Source: Symbiodinium natans (lineage: Eukaryota; Sar; Dinophyceae; Suessiales; Symbiodiniaceae). From it: DNA of 64,000 nt. The stretch lies in the NCBI GenBank assembly GCA_905221605.1, contig CAJNDS010000170.1:143840-207839 (forward strand), written 5' to 3'. Below are positions 22,712 through 34,109 of this stretch, piece after piece. Numbering within the stretch: position 1 is the stretch's first letter; every line of letters begins with the position of its first letter. The position numbers and the translations under genes are program-made. The notes below the pieces were generated by a model, which saw nothing but the letters and a program-made list of their open reading frames with translations, was not told where the DNA came from and made no database searches.

Positions 22712-23971
22712 TCATTCTGCTCTACTGCAGTGATCCCCAGCCTTCTTGCGGCAAATCTCTGCCGTGTCACCCACTTGGTAGAGGGCCGTGCCAAGACCGA
22801 AGCCGCTTGCACCGGCCTGGCCACTTAATTGGCGCTTTCGTTCTGCATTGCACGCATTTGCACGCTTGCCTCCAGGTACGCCGCCATGTTTCCCGTGGAC
22901 ACACCTCCTTTAAACAAACCGGAAACGAAACAGCCGCTCAGCGAATGTAAGCGACCCCCACAAAGAGCCTAACTCTTACTGGCCATTCACCAAGTTGCCA
23001 ACAGGCATGAGGCATGTCGTCTTCGGCAGCACTGCTCTCCAGGCCCGGATTATGTTTGGCGGCAGCTGCTCGCCGGGAAAGGCCTTGGAACATTCGAGCT
23101 TGGCGGCAGATACTCCGGCCGATGGCGGCAGCTTCAGGACAGGACTCTTAGAATTCCTATGAATTCCTAGAACTCTTAGATTCGAAAGCGCCTTCAGTGC
23201 ATCTGCACCAGCCCTCAGCGCGGCAAATGCCTCTGTGGGCGTGCACACGCCCGGGAAGCTGATGAGACCAAGCTCCTGCACAGGCAACTCCGTTTTGTAT
23301 CCCGTGTCCATAACCATGCTATGGTTGTCACTCCGCTAGGAGGAACTGGCATCCCAACTCCTTCGTCCTTCGGATCACGAGCTCGTCCATGTTGGGACTG
23401 ACGATGAGCTTGCCACCCACTGCGTGGACTTCATCAACCTACGGCATACAGTGCGCAAGGTTCATTCCTGCTTCCTCAAGTGTCGAGATACCTCTAGGCT
23501 GAGCAAAGAAGCCCACCTCGCTGGCACTCAAGACGGTGCCCGCGCCCACGATGGTATCGGGTAGTTGCTCAACCAGCAAGGCAATGCTTTCCAAAGCCTG
23601 TGGTGACAAAAGAACTCAAACATCGAAAAGATTCCCGGCAAACCACGGCAAGTAAATGCCCTCTTACGCTCACAGGAAAATTGCATTGAATCTGTTGAAC
23701 CCAGAGCTAGACCTAAAAAGCACAGAGGTCTGTCCTGCGGCGAGTTCAAAGGAACCTCCAGGATCGTCCTGAAACACTGGGAATCGCAGTCAGAAAGTCT
23801 AGGCACATGCGTGCACATGTTTTACAGAAGCGCTATAAAGGGCGACCGAAGGCGGCCAAGGGTCAAGCCACTCTCTGCCAAGGCTTTTCCGATCTGCCCC
23901 GCTTCTGATGGTTTAGTGCCACGCAAGATCGCCACGAGCGGGCACAAACCCAGCGCCGCTGCCCAGCACGC
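22712..23971 (-). CDS. 2-dehydro-3-deoxy-6-phosphogalactonate (KDPGal) aldolase, eight exons
   Basis: This enzyme family cleaves 2-keto-3-deoxy-6-phosphogalactonate to pyruvate and glyceraldehyde 3-phosphate through a lysine Schiff base (class I). Exons on the minus strand are 23,971-23,865; 23,768-23,735; 23,597-23,517; 23,438-23,361; 23,275-23,192; 23,083-22,999; 22,907-22,870; 22,816-22,712 (stop TGA). Joined, they keep frame and give about 203 residues, the usual family length. In order one sees PLVAILRGTKPSEAG, the base-bearing ILEVPLNSPQ, TIVGAGTVLSASEV, GGKLIVSPN, FPGVCTPTEAFAALRAGADA then the Schiff-base lysine of LK/AFPGEQLP, AWRAVLPK, MPVGGVSTGNM and the phosphate-binding GASGFGLGTALY. 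An initiator Met was not found, so a short 5' exon may be missing. Intron donors are GA, GA, GT, GA, GC, GC, GC, all with AG acceptors. Confidence 0.9.
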
Positions 23972-23999
23972 CTCTCAAGGGCGGCGACAAGCGGTTCGT

Positions 24000-24370
24000 A
24001 CATTTTGTACGGGCGACTATCGAGGTGACTTCGCAAGCTCTCGAATCCACGCTGGGCATGCCTGCGCGTCCATGCCCCATGCCGTGGACATGATAAGACA
24101 TGTACGTTCTAGTTGTATGTCCAGACATTACACCATTAGATTCGCTGATTGATGGTTAAACAATGTTGAACATACATGCCTACAAAATTGCACATATACA
24201 TATATATATATATAAGTATATGAATACATCTATGTATATATATATATATGCTGATATGCTCATTTGCGCATTTCCTTGCTGGTCATAGTCTTGGGGTCCA
24301 GAAGCTGCTTAGCTGCCACATGAGGGCCCTGTAGCCGCGTCTCATCAGCACACAAAAAGATTGCACATCA
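24000..24370. other. Intergenic, with TA microsatellites
   Basis: Upstream side of the aldolase gene. It contains two TA tracts (about 24,195-24,217 and 24,235-24,252) and no gene I can support. A missing first aldolase exon could lie here. Confidence 0.4.
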
Positions 24371-24375
24371 TTGTG

Positions 24376-25040
24376 CTACGATCACGGCTTGAACCAACGA
24401 CAATCAACTCTTGCCGCATCTTCTGATGTGCCCATGGACAAGGATTCCACGTCAGCCTGGACGACACCAAATCTCTCAATGACAACAGACTCCGGAGTGT
24501 CACCATTCCTTTCAAGAGCACAATTCTAAAAAAAAAAACATGTTTAGATGCTTCAATGATATCCAATCAGTCCTGTAGATAGTCTCTGGCAGTTCCTGGG
24601 CAGCGCAGCTGGAGCTGAAGCTAAAGCCGGGCGGCGCCTCTTGCCAGGGCCAAGCAAAGCATGCTCATAGCTTTTCATGGTGAACAAAGCTGCGAAATTG
24701 CAGCTTTGTAGGCCTCGACCTCGACTGTTGCCTCACTAACTGTCTGTCCCACCGTGAGGAACCTCAGCTTGCATGCAAGGGCTCCGAACCTCCAATCTCA
24801 GAAAAACGCAAGGACAAGTGTTAAAAGGTGCTGCAGTTCTGTTGCGAATCAAGCTGAGAAGCACTTGCAGCAAGTGGGCCTCGCCGACAACCACACTTCC
24901 AGGTAAAACCTCCCAGCACTGAGGTGTTGCAAGGGTTGCAAGGAAGACTGAGCGAAAAACTGAAAGCCATGGAAAGCAACCAGCCTGCGCAAAAGGCAGG
25001 GTTCCCGCTGTGCTGAGGGATCGTTGCAGCTCTTGCGCAA
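24376..25040 (-). CDS. Unidentified minus-strand gene, candidate exons
   Basis: Blocks in order: about 24,895-24,835 (VVVGEAHLLQVLLSLIRN), about 24,750-24,690 (TVSEATVEVEAYKAAISQL, coiled-coil-like), 24,594-24,573 (ELPETIY) and 24,522-24,376 (GDTPESVVIERFGVVQADVE, ending near ARVDCRWFKP and a stop). The last two join in frame if an intron with a GA donor at about 24,571 and an AAAG acceptor is removed. No family could be named. The stop at about 24,376 would be the C-terminus. Confidence 0.4.
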
Positions 25041-25049
25041 CCACCTTCT

Positions 25050-26245
25050 AGCAGAATCAGAAAGAGCATCGAGGAGACCCAAAGTGCATCCCAGAACATC
25101 CCATGAATATCATACTAACGTAGACCCCAATCCAAAAGCGCTTCAGAAGTCCAAAGGCAACGATTGTTTTGCGTTTTGCGAACGCAGGCGCCCGCTTCCG
25201 AAAGCGACGACAGCTTCGGATGTCGCGATCCCTAGCTTGTCACTAGGTCCCTCATCTTCATGCGGTTTGGGCCGGCAGAGGCCAGACACACCGGCAAAGT
25301 CAAGGCAGAAAGAGGATGATAGCCAATTTAGTAAACCCTACAAGCCAAGATTCCAGCTTGAATCGTGCACGCAGGCCCTGTGGGAGCTGTGCCCCGACCT
25401 TGTCCTCGCAATGCAACTTCGCAATGCGTCTTCACCAAATTCGGAGTCGCAATGTCGTTCGGCTTCGCAGTGCGTCTTCGCCTCCGAACGCGGCTTCGCA
25501 ATGAATCTTCTCCTTCGAATGCATCTTCGCCACCCCCTAGCGGCTTCTCCCTTTAAGCACTAGCGCAGCTTTGCAAAGCGTCTTCAGCTTCAGGTCGCTT
25601 CACACCCTCGTTCCTGCAACCGCAATGCATACATATGCATGCATATATGTGCATATATATATATATATATGTGCTCGATTTATCACATGTTACAATGACC
25701 AACATCCACTACATCCCCTACATCCCACCCACGTATCTTGCACGGTGCTTAGAAAGTGTGCATCCAACGGTTCTCGCAGCGACCCTACAATGACCAGTGT
25801 ACGGAAGAATGAGGCCACGACATGTGCACAAATGAGCGTTAGAGTCAGCAGTCGAAGCATGGCAAGTGCCCAAAAAGGCAGGTCAACATCTTAACTTTTG
25901 GCAAGTGCTAAATACGTCAATCAGTCTCAGTGCGCTAACGTGAACCACATTCACACATGCTTTGTCTTGACAACGGAGAAAAACCTCCACTACTCATCAA
26001 GCATACACTTGTGTCAGCTGAAAAGATACAGCTGACAAGATGCAGCGTTGTACCACCACAACCGTGCGTGGCCATGTTGTCTACAACTACTTTGAACAAG
26101 TTGGCACTGACGAGCCAAACACGCAGCAGCATCATGACTCACACCCATGCACTCCCATAGGAATGCTTAATGAACTCGACCGGTCTGTGACTAGGAAAGC
26201 AGGTGCGCAGTGAGGCAGGTCGCTTTGCCTGCCTGCACATACACG
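25050..26245. other. No recognisable gene
   Basis: A 179-codon plus frame at 25,024-25,563 has compositionally odd repeats of TTCGCAATGCGTCTTC-like words near 25,410-25,580 and no known domain. A TA microsatellite lies at 25,650-25,670. Confidence 0.4.
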
Positions 26246-26249
26246 CATG

Positions 26250-29200
26250 CTAAAGTGCTCTCAAGAAGCCTGATGCATTGGGGGCATGTTCTTTATCTTT
26301 CTTGGACGACTGGAGCTGGAGGCTGGTTGTCGCTTTGTCCTCTTCCGGCTCCTGACAAGGCTGAGATCGAGTTGAAGCAGAAGTGTTTTTTGTGAAGCAG
26401 CTCAAGAAGGAGCATTTCCACACTCTGACCCATGACATGTCTGCCCAAACATGACATGCGAGCAGCCGCTGCCTTGGGGTGTTTTCAAGCAGCCACCAGC
26501 CGAACAAGGAGTAGCGAGAATGCGGTCCATGTACAGCTTCCACGCTATGGAGACGAGGAACTTCAAAAACCACCAGCGTGTTAAACTCGGGCACATGCTG
26601 CACAGGCAAGCCTCACGGAGTGTGCTCTTGGGGTTTGGATGATTTTGGACGTGCCTCCCACTTCGATATGAATGGATGGCAAAGATGGTTGCCCATCCCA
26701 TTGAAAACTACAAAATGACAAAAAACAAAGTTCCTTCAAAAGTTGCCTTACATCCGTGCTCCCACATTTTGCCCCCCTCCCAGGACTACTCTCACAAGGT
26801 CTCATGTGTTGAGAACATGCCAAGCCTGCAGCATAATTTCTTGAGTGGTCTGTTCTCGTTGATGCTCAAGTATACAAGCGATGCGGAGAGATCTCTCTCA
26901 AAAAAACATAAGAAGAACTTTGACGTAAACTTGACTGGTGCCACAGCCTCCCGCAATCCAGTACATATCTCTCGCCAATCTTTGCGTCATCGATATAGAA
27001 ACTGCTTGAGAAATCCCAATTGAAAACCGAACAGAATCCCGATGAGAAACCCTGATGTCCGATAGAATCCCGAAATCAAACTTGGTAATCTGTTCGACAA
27101 CGTTGCCGTAAAGTCAACTTTTGTCACCAGTACCAATCAAGGTGCATCCCATCGAAAGCAAAGTAGCCATACGTAGACATTTGGCAGAGTTCTGTATCTA
27201 TTCGTTTGGTTTCTATAGTTTGTGATTTTCTGCGTTCTGTGGTTGATGCTTAGTTTTACATTGTCACACAAATTCCCCAGCGTCAATTCTCTAATTGTGT
27301 AGACTGTATCGGTGTTTTCGATATTTGTCTGTTTTACTCGGTCTTCGTCTCTGTGTCTCTAGGTCTCCATTTCTCGGCTGCTCTACTTCTCTACCTCTCC
27401 TCGACTTCTCTACCTCTCAACTTCTCGGTTTATCTATTGCAGTGTTTGCACTTTTATCCTTTCTTGTGTTGGTTGCTGCTAGCCTTCTTGACGGTATGAC
27501 AATCAACATGCATGCGCTGACTTGCAGCAGTATCATGTTGATCCAAGATCACAGAGATCTAGAAGCTAAGCTTCAGGATTCCGCCACCCCCCCCCCCGGC
27601 CGATTCAAGATCCAAGATCTTGATTCTTTTGTCCTTTCCGGGGTGGGGGAGGCGGGGGCCAAGGAGTGGGGTGGCGGGCTAGGAAATCGATTTCTACGTC
27701 CCTTCAACCAAGCATCTCGGGTTCGCTAGGTCCGTGAAGTTCCCGCCGAAGGATGGCTGCCAGCCCTTCAAAGCACAAAGTGGCACGTGGAGATGCGTGG
27801 CGAACTGAACTGGCAGATGCAACAGGATCAAAAACATGATGTGCATCACGTGCAGTGGAAACCCGATCCTTGTTCAGATAGTATGCGGCCGCCACCCATC
27901 GTCGATATGGCAACTGCTCCGATGCTTCGCCTTGCGCTGCCACGGCTTGCCGCACCGCCGCCAAGTCCCCAGCCTCTAAGGCATCCTGCCAGTTCCAAAC
28001 AATCTGAAGATAAAAACCTGATAGAAGCCACGAACCCGAATTGCGGAGACACGAGTCACGCTCTCCACTTGGAGCGCCACGCACCACATGACTCGCGGAA
28101 GTTACAATGACAATGCGCTTGCTTCCTTCCTTGCTTCCTTCCTTCCTTCCTTCCTCCCTCCCTCCCTTCCTTCCTTCCTTCCTTGGGTTAGTTCGGGCAT
28201 GTGAAGGCAAAAGCCGCCTTGTAGGAGAGATTGCAAGGGCCGAAGTCAGTCTGCAAAGGGGTACTTGTTACCGTGGCTGGGGCTTCTGGATCTGCTGTTA
28301 ACGAGGCGGATGAACCGGCGTTGCATCTCTGCACACTTCAGTTTGGAAGATCACCTTAAGTCGCGGTTACAGGAACAACAACATGCCGATACAGTTGTCT
28401 TGCCAGAGATTCGCTTGGCAAGGAGGACAGTTGCTTCGAGGTAGGCGGCTGGATGCGGCTGGAACATTTGTAAACGGTGTGGATCCTGGAAACAGATTCT
28501 CTGGAGGCACCATCTGCACATCCAAGAGGCTTGATTGCGCCTAGCGGTCAGCTGCGGTATGCCACTAGAGCCCCTGGACGAGTGGTACATGTCAGGCTAC
28601 TAGATCTACTAGGTCCTGGCCATCATGTGGACATAGTTGGCTTCTACCGTGGGCTTGGAAAACACAAAACGCCGACAAACAAAGCATCGTAGACATGATG
28701 TCTGGACGGCTACGTTTCGTCCATTGCCACAGCTGCCGAAACGAAACATTCCGCTGTTGGGGTGTGATGGTAAGCACGCCTGCTACTCTTTCAATGGCTG
28801 CGTTGGTGACGGGGTACCCTTTGTAGCTGCCAGGCGGTGCGGGAGTCTTGCTTTTGCCAACAGACGTTGCACCTTGGGACCTTGGGTGTAAGCATGAGCC
28901 TGTGTTTTCATTGTTTGACAAAGCTGCCCTGGAGAAGTCGCTGCGCGGGCTTGATGGCAATGCAGCAGCACTCCGAACACTTGTCTCGGACTGCTTGCGA
29001 AAGAGCATTCCGGCGGAGGATATACTGACCAGGATTCATGCGACCTCTGACGGCACATCACGAGTCTCCGATCCTGGTCGTACTTTTGAGCATTGGGTTG
29101 CGTGGTGACGTAAGCATGATGGCGCACGGCAGCATGAATTGACCGACCGTGCAGCGCTCAAGCTGGTCGGAGAAAGGCCCAAGAGCCTGGATCGTGATGA

Positions 29201-32200
29201 GGCCTTTGGAGGTGTGGGCAGCGTACCACATTGCACAACATGATTTATCGCAAACTTCTTGATGTATGCTATCTCAAAAGCCAGCTAGCTGCATCCGCTG
29301 GACGCCTATTCTCCCTGGCTGGTCCAAAGCTTGATCGGCAACAGGATGCAATCGAGTTTGTCGCTCTTTTTGTACAGAAGTCACAACTCATGTAGAGGTC
29401 AATGCGAAGCACGAGCTTTTGATATGAACTGCTAAGGAGCATGGATATGGGACGCATTCATACACCAGTGTCTCTTTGCTTACAAGCGAAGATTTGCAGA
29501 GCATCTTGGAATGGGAGATGCAAGATTCAATACATTCTATGAAGTACATGGTGGTGTTGTTGCGTTAGCTCCAGCGTTATTCGCAAAGACCTGAAGCCAC
29601 AGTGAAGAATATGCAGCCACTTTCGATTGTTCCAGGACAGGGTGCGGGTCGTCTTTTCTTCGCACCGGATGCTTTCTTTTTAACTCTCTCTCTCCCTCTC
29701 TCCCTCTCTCGCTCGCTTCTTATTTTATTCTGCTTCTTTCTTCTGCTGCACGCACGGTCACCCGAGACACTTCAAAGATCCCAAAGGAAGGTATGACCCT
29801 CTCTTTTTCGGACTCGCTCTCCCTCCACATTGATGTGATGCTTGTCAAATTTGCTTCTGATGCTACCCATGGTCCTTCGCTGCTCATCAAACCTTCATTT
29901 TGAACCCCTTTCCACTGGCCTCCAGCTGCGAGGCACGCTGCTTCTCAGAAGCTTTCCAGGCTTTCCACGTTTCCACGGCAGTATTTAACTTGCAGCTTCC
30001 AAAGGCCTGCCGTACCTGCAAAGAGGCACTTAGTCTCACCTACAGGGAGAAGTTTATTGGTTTTTGCATGATTTTTGCCAGATTTTGCCTGGTTGACTTC
30101 CTCTGCAGTGTAGGCTTCGGGCACAAGATCATCATGTGCGGCAATATGATCCTCACCTTCATAGCGAGCAGCCGAGAAGTTCGGCAGAGTGTCTGGAAGA
30201 AGCCTCGCAAGGTTTCTCCTTCATGACTAATTTTGCGACTACACATGACTAACTTAGCAACACACTTTTGCAGTCACAAGACATCTTCTGAGGGCTGCCA
30301 ACAGTAGAAACATGCCGTGCATTCCGCCGTGGAGGAAGGCTTCCTTTTTAGTGCTAATGATCTGTGTTTGAATGGGAACTTACAGCATTCCCAGACTTCC
30401 ATCGCGACAAATTGGCTTTCAAGGGGACTTAGTTGCCGAAAGTATTGCTGTTTACAAGGGAGATGTTTCTGGGAAGGCGTTTTCAAACAAAGGCGTGTTT
30501 TGGATTTCACCCTCTGTTTGCCCTGCAATCAATACCTTGCAAATACCAAGCAGGAGAGATTCAAAAACACAAAGAGATAGAGAAAAAGATAGAAAGAGAG
30601 AGAAAGAGAAACAGAAAGAGCGGATCTCGTGTTCGCGAACGCGTGTCTGCACCCTCTATCAGCTGGATTTTGGGGTGTGGACTCACGGCTCTGGCATAGA
30701 CCCCTATGCGGGCGACAGACCCCTATCCCTATCAGATAGGTCGCTATGCCTAAAACCCCTAAGCCCTAACCCCTATACCCTAAACCCTAAAGACCCCTAA
30801 ACCATCCTAAACCCTAAAACAAACTAAACCCTAAAAACCCGTACGCCCTAAACCCAAGAAGCCCCCAAACCATAAACCCTTGTCCCTAAAAAACCTAAAC
30901 CCTAAACCCTACAACCCCTGAACCCTAAACGCTAGACACCCCTAAACCCTAAAAACCACTGAGCCCTAAACCCAAAGTAAAAGTCCCTGCACCCTAAACC
31001 CTAAAAATCCCAAAACACGAAACCCGTGTAGCTGAAAACACCCTGACCCTAACCCCTAAAAACCCCTCAACCCTAAACCCGGGAAAGAATATTTAAAAAA
31101 AAAAACTCAACCCTAAAATGCCCTAAACCCTAAAACCCCCTGAGCCCTAAACCTTAAAAATCCCCAAACCCTAAACCCTCAACCAAAAAAAAAACCTAAA
31201 CCCTAAGCCGTAAAACCCCTAAACCCTAGACCCGAAAAAACCCTAAACCCTAAATCCTAAAATCCCACGCCCTGAACTCTAAAGAAAAGCTTTAACCCTA
31301 AACCCTAAATCCTAAAAAACCCTCGACCCTAAACCCTAACAACCCCTCTAAACCATAAACCCTAAACCCCAAAAAACCCTAAGCCTGGGCCTAAGCCCTG
31401 AAAAACCCGAATCCCTAAACCCAAAAAGGAACCCACCATAAAAGATCCCTAAACCCTAAACCTGAAAAATAACTGAGCCCTAAACACAAAACATATACAT
31501 AACCCCTAAAAAAACCCCAAGCCCTAAACCCTTAGAAAACTCTAAACCCTAGGAAACCCTACACCCTAAACCCTCAAAACCCCTGAACCCTAAAGACCCT
31601 GCTCCAAACCCTAAACCTAAAAATCCCTAAGCCCTAAACCCTAAAATACCCTAAACCCTAAAGACCCCTAAACCATCCTAAACCCTAAAACAAACTAAAC
31701 CCTAAAAACCCGTACGCCCTAAACCCAAAAAGCCCCCAAACCATAAACCCTTGTCCCTAAAAAACCTAGACCCTAAACCCTACAAACCCCTGAACCCAAA
31801 ACCCTAGAAACCCCTAAACCCTAAAACCACTGAGCCCTAAACCCAAAGTAAAAATCCCTGCACCCTAAACCCTAAAAATCCAAAAACCCGAAACCCGTGT
31901 CCAACCCTAACCCCAAAAACCCCTCAACCCTAAACCAAAATACCCTAAAACTCCCTAAGCGTAAACCTTCAAAATTTCCAAACCCTAAACCCTAAAAGCC
32001 CCAAACCCTAAACCCTAAAAAAAACCCTAAACCCTAAGCCTAAGCCGTAAAGCCCCTAAACCTTAGACCCTAAAAACCCTAGACCCTAAACCCTAAAATC
32101 CCAAGCCCTGAACTCTAAAATAGACCTTAACCCTAAACCCTAAACCCTAAAAAACCCTCGACCCTAAACCCTAGCAACCCCTCTGAACCATGAACCCTAA

Positions 32201-33725
32201 ACCCCAAAAAAACCCTAAGCCTGAGCCTAAGCCCTAAAAAACCCTTAATCCCTAAACCCTAAAAGGAACACACCATAAAGGATCCCTAAACCCTAAACTT
32301 GAAAAAAAAAAAAACCTGAGCCCTAAACCCAGAAAAAACACTAAACCCTAAAAACCCCTGAGCCCTAAACCCAAAAACCCCTGGACCCAAAAAACCCTTC
32401 AACTTCAAACCCCGAAATCCCTAAACCACAACCCCTAGCCCGAAACCCTAATAAATCCAAAACCCTAAAGTACTCAAACCCTAAAGACCCCTAAACCCTA
32501 AGCCCTAAACCCAAAAGACCCCTAAGCCCTCGGACACGGTCTATTTTCAGTGCAACAGGGGCCTATTGAAAATGCATAGGGGCCTATGCGGCATAGGGGG
32601 GTAGTATAGGTAGGGATAGGGTCTATAAGTGGTCTATACATAGGGGTCTATGGCAAAAGGGAAGACCCCTGAGCATAGGGATCTATAGGAAAGAAGACAG
32701 GGCCTATGCATAGGGGTCTATTGACGCTTGATGCCTCTCATAGACGGCTACTTGGCAGACCTATCTTCCCCCCCAACCCCATCTCCCTCCCAAAAATCCC
32801 GAAACGTCCTTCTAACACACGGCGGAGTGCACACTCTGCATGCCTCTGCGTGCCATTGTGTGCACCTGCATGTGCCGGCTGCCTGCATGTGCCTGAGCGT
32901 GCCTGCGTGTCCTCGTTTCTTTTATCTGCGAATTTGCGTGTGTCTGCATGTCTGCGAGTTTGCCTGTGTCTGCCTGTCTGCCTGTCTGTGTGTTTGCCTG
33001 TCTGTGTGTCTCATGTCTGGGTGTCTGGGTGTCTGGGTGGCTCTGTGTCTTTGCGTCTCTGCATGTCTGTGTGTCTTTGTCTGTGTGTCGGCGTCTCCGG
33101 GCCTCTGTGTCTCTGTGTGTGCCTGTGTGCGTGTGTGCCCGTGTGCGCGACTGATCATGTTAACGGCCTTGCCAGCACCCGTGATGCGCCGAGCAGAATC
33201 TCGTCTCCTTCTACATCCGCTACCCAGAAGCGGTGCCGTACGCGATCTGCATAGTCCTCAAATGGTCTGAATCCCACAGATTGCCGAGTCACGACACGAC
33301 ATGACAAACAAATAACAAAGGACAGGCAAAGACGCAAAGACTCGCCAACATATTGAGGTGTATTTCCGTATTCTCCAACTTCTTCGAAGCGACCAGGTCG
33401 TCACAGCCGCCTTCTCCAGCTCGTTCCCAGCCATGCAGATCGTGCAAAGATTCGCAAACGGCCTCTGCCACATGCTCTGGCAGGAAACCAGGGATTTTGG
33501 CCTTAGTCGTGAAATTTGCAACTCTCCCAGACTTGCGACAAGGGGCAGACGTGGCTGGACTAGACAACGATGACAGACAACAATGTGTCATTGTGGTCGA
33601 GGCGCGAAGCCGCCACCAGACTTCAGAAGCTCAGGCAAATTTCGTTCGGCGCAGGTCACCCACGACGAGACGGCAGCATCATCATCCAGCCAACGCCGAG
33701 CTGCCTCCATGCCATCACCTGGCAT
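26250..33725 (-). CDS. 2-oxoglutarate/Fe(II) oxygenase, prolyl-hydroxylase type, eight exons
   Basis: The family uses Fe(II), 2-oxoglutarate and O2 to hydroxylate substrates such as prolines. Minus-strand exons: about 33,725-33,590; about 33,531-33,386 (IPGFLPEHVAEAV); 33,266-33,168 (HRFWVADVEGDEILLG); 30,203-30,089 (PNFSAARYEGEDHIAAHDD); 28,003-27,869 (RRWVAAAYYLNK); 27,765-27,714 (GWQPSFGGNFTDLANP); 26,611-26,487 (PEFNTLVVFEVPRLHSVEAV, SRYSLFGWWL); 26,351-26,250 (charged tail, stop). The iron ligands are H and D of AHDD and the His of PRLHSV; the Arg of SRYSLFGWW should bind 2-oxoglutarate. Exons 4 to 8 join in frame exactly; exons 1 to 3 have approximate borders. Total is about 300 residues. 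Introns 3, 4 and 6 are long (about 3.0, 2.1 and 1.1 kb). Intron 3 holds the telomere-like array. Donors are mostly GC or GA. The substrate is unknown; it resembles the Ofd1/Tpa1 and P4H groups. Confidence 0.87.
27583..27680. repeat. C-run and G-run cluster within intron 6
   Basis: A C11 run near 27,587-27,597 is followed by a G-rich GGGGTGGGGGAGGCGGGGG stretch. The two can pair as a long imperfect hairpin. Confidence 0.55.
28117..28185. repeat. CTTC microsatellite within intron 4
   Basis: CTTCC/CTTG/CTCC repeats of about 70 bp. On the coding (minus) strand of the oxygenase gene this is a purine tract. Confidence 0.92.
28640..29400 (+). CDS. Candidate plus-strand exons nested in an intron, unidentified
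   Basis: Inside intron 4 of the oxygenase gene two plus-strand blocks look coding. 28,905-29,100 reads FSLFDKAALEKSLRGLDGNA then RKSIPAEDILTRIHATSDGT. 29,240-29,395 reads YRKLLDVCYLKSQLAASAGR then LDRQQDAIEFVALFVQKS. No family was recognised. A polypyrimidine tract at 29,684-29,722 would suit a plus-strand acceptor. They could be a nested gene, an inserted gene copy or chance. Confidence 0.3.
30555..30625. repeat. GA-rich simple tract within intron 3
   Basis: AGAGAAAGAGAAA-type purine tract; a pyrimidine tract on the sense strand of the oxygenase gene. Confidence 0.85.
30690..32725. repeat. Degenerate telomere-like CCCTAAA array with inverted flanking motifs
   Basis: About 1.8 kb (30,740-32,530) of CCCTAAA variants lies wholly within intron 3 of the oxygenase gene. 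Two copies of about 0.65-0.85 kb within it (from 30,789 and from 31,660, offset 871 bp) share long identical stretches including ACCCGTACGCCCTAAACCC. The array is bounded on the left by GCATAGACCCCTATGC (30,694-30,709) and on the right by a cluster of GCATAGGGGTCTAT copies (about 32,565-32,721), the reverse complement. All C-rich units keep one orientation. Confidence 0.92.
32850..33145. repeat. Degenerate TGTCTG / TGCCTGTC simple repeats
   Basis: CTGCATGTGC and TGTCTGTGTG-like words fill about 300 bp. The open frames over it on both strands are artefacts of this repeat. Confidence 0.85.
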
Positions 33726-34109
33726 CCTGACTCCCAAGTACGGGCCTTGTACACTCTGCATCTACATATATATATATATATGTTTATATGTTTGTATATG
33801 CTGCAATCCCACAGGCTACAGCCAGAAAGGCGGAATTCGATCTGGTTTGGCCGTGAACTAAACGTCGTGCACGGACAACACATCTGAACATGGACTCAGC
33901 AAGTCTCACAAGCAGATTCTGAAACGCCAGGGGTGAATTGCAACGCCTGCAGTAACAGAAGCACCGTTTGCCATAGCTGCCACACAGCTTGTGTCTATTT
34001 CTTTCCAGACAGCGAGGGCTGCGAAAACTTAGGGCCGAGCTTTGAAGAAAGCACATAAGAACAGCAACTTCGTACTAAAACCGACCTCTCTGACGACTAT
34101 CCGCTTAAG

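Noticed and set aside
24835-24895. Histidine-kinase ATP-binding motif (GEAHLLQVLLSLIRN)
   Set aside because: Superficial likeness to the GDxxRLxQVLxNL block only; the key Asp and Asn are absent and no other kinase motif is near.
25024-25563. 179-codon plus-strand frame
   Set aside because: No domain, opposite to neighbouring genes, partly built of repeated TTCGCAATGCG-like words.
32706-33270. 180-codon Cys/Val-rich frames
   Set aside because: Produced by TGTCTG/TGCCTG simple repeats inside the oxygenase intron; the same stretch is open on both strands.
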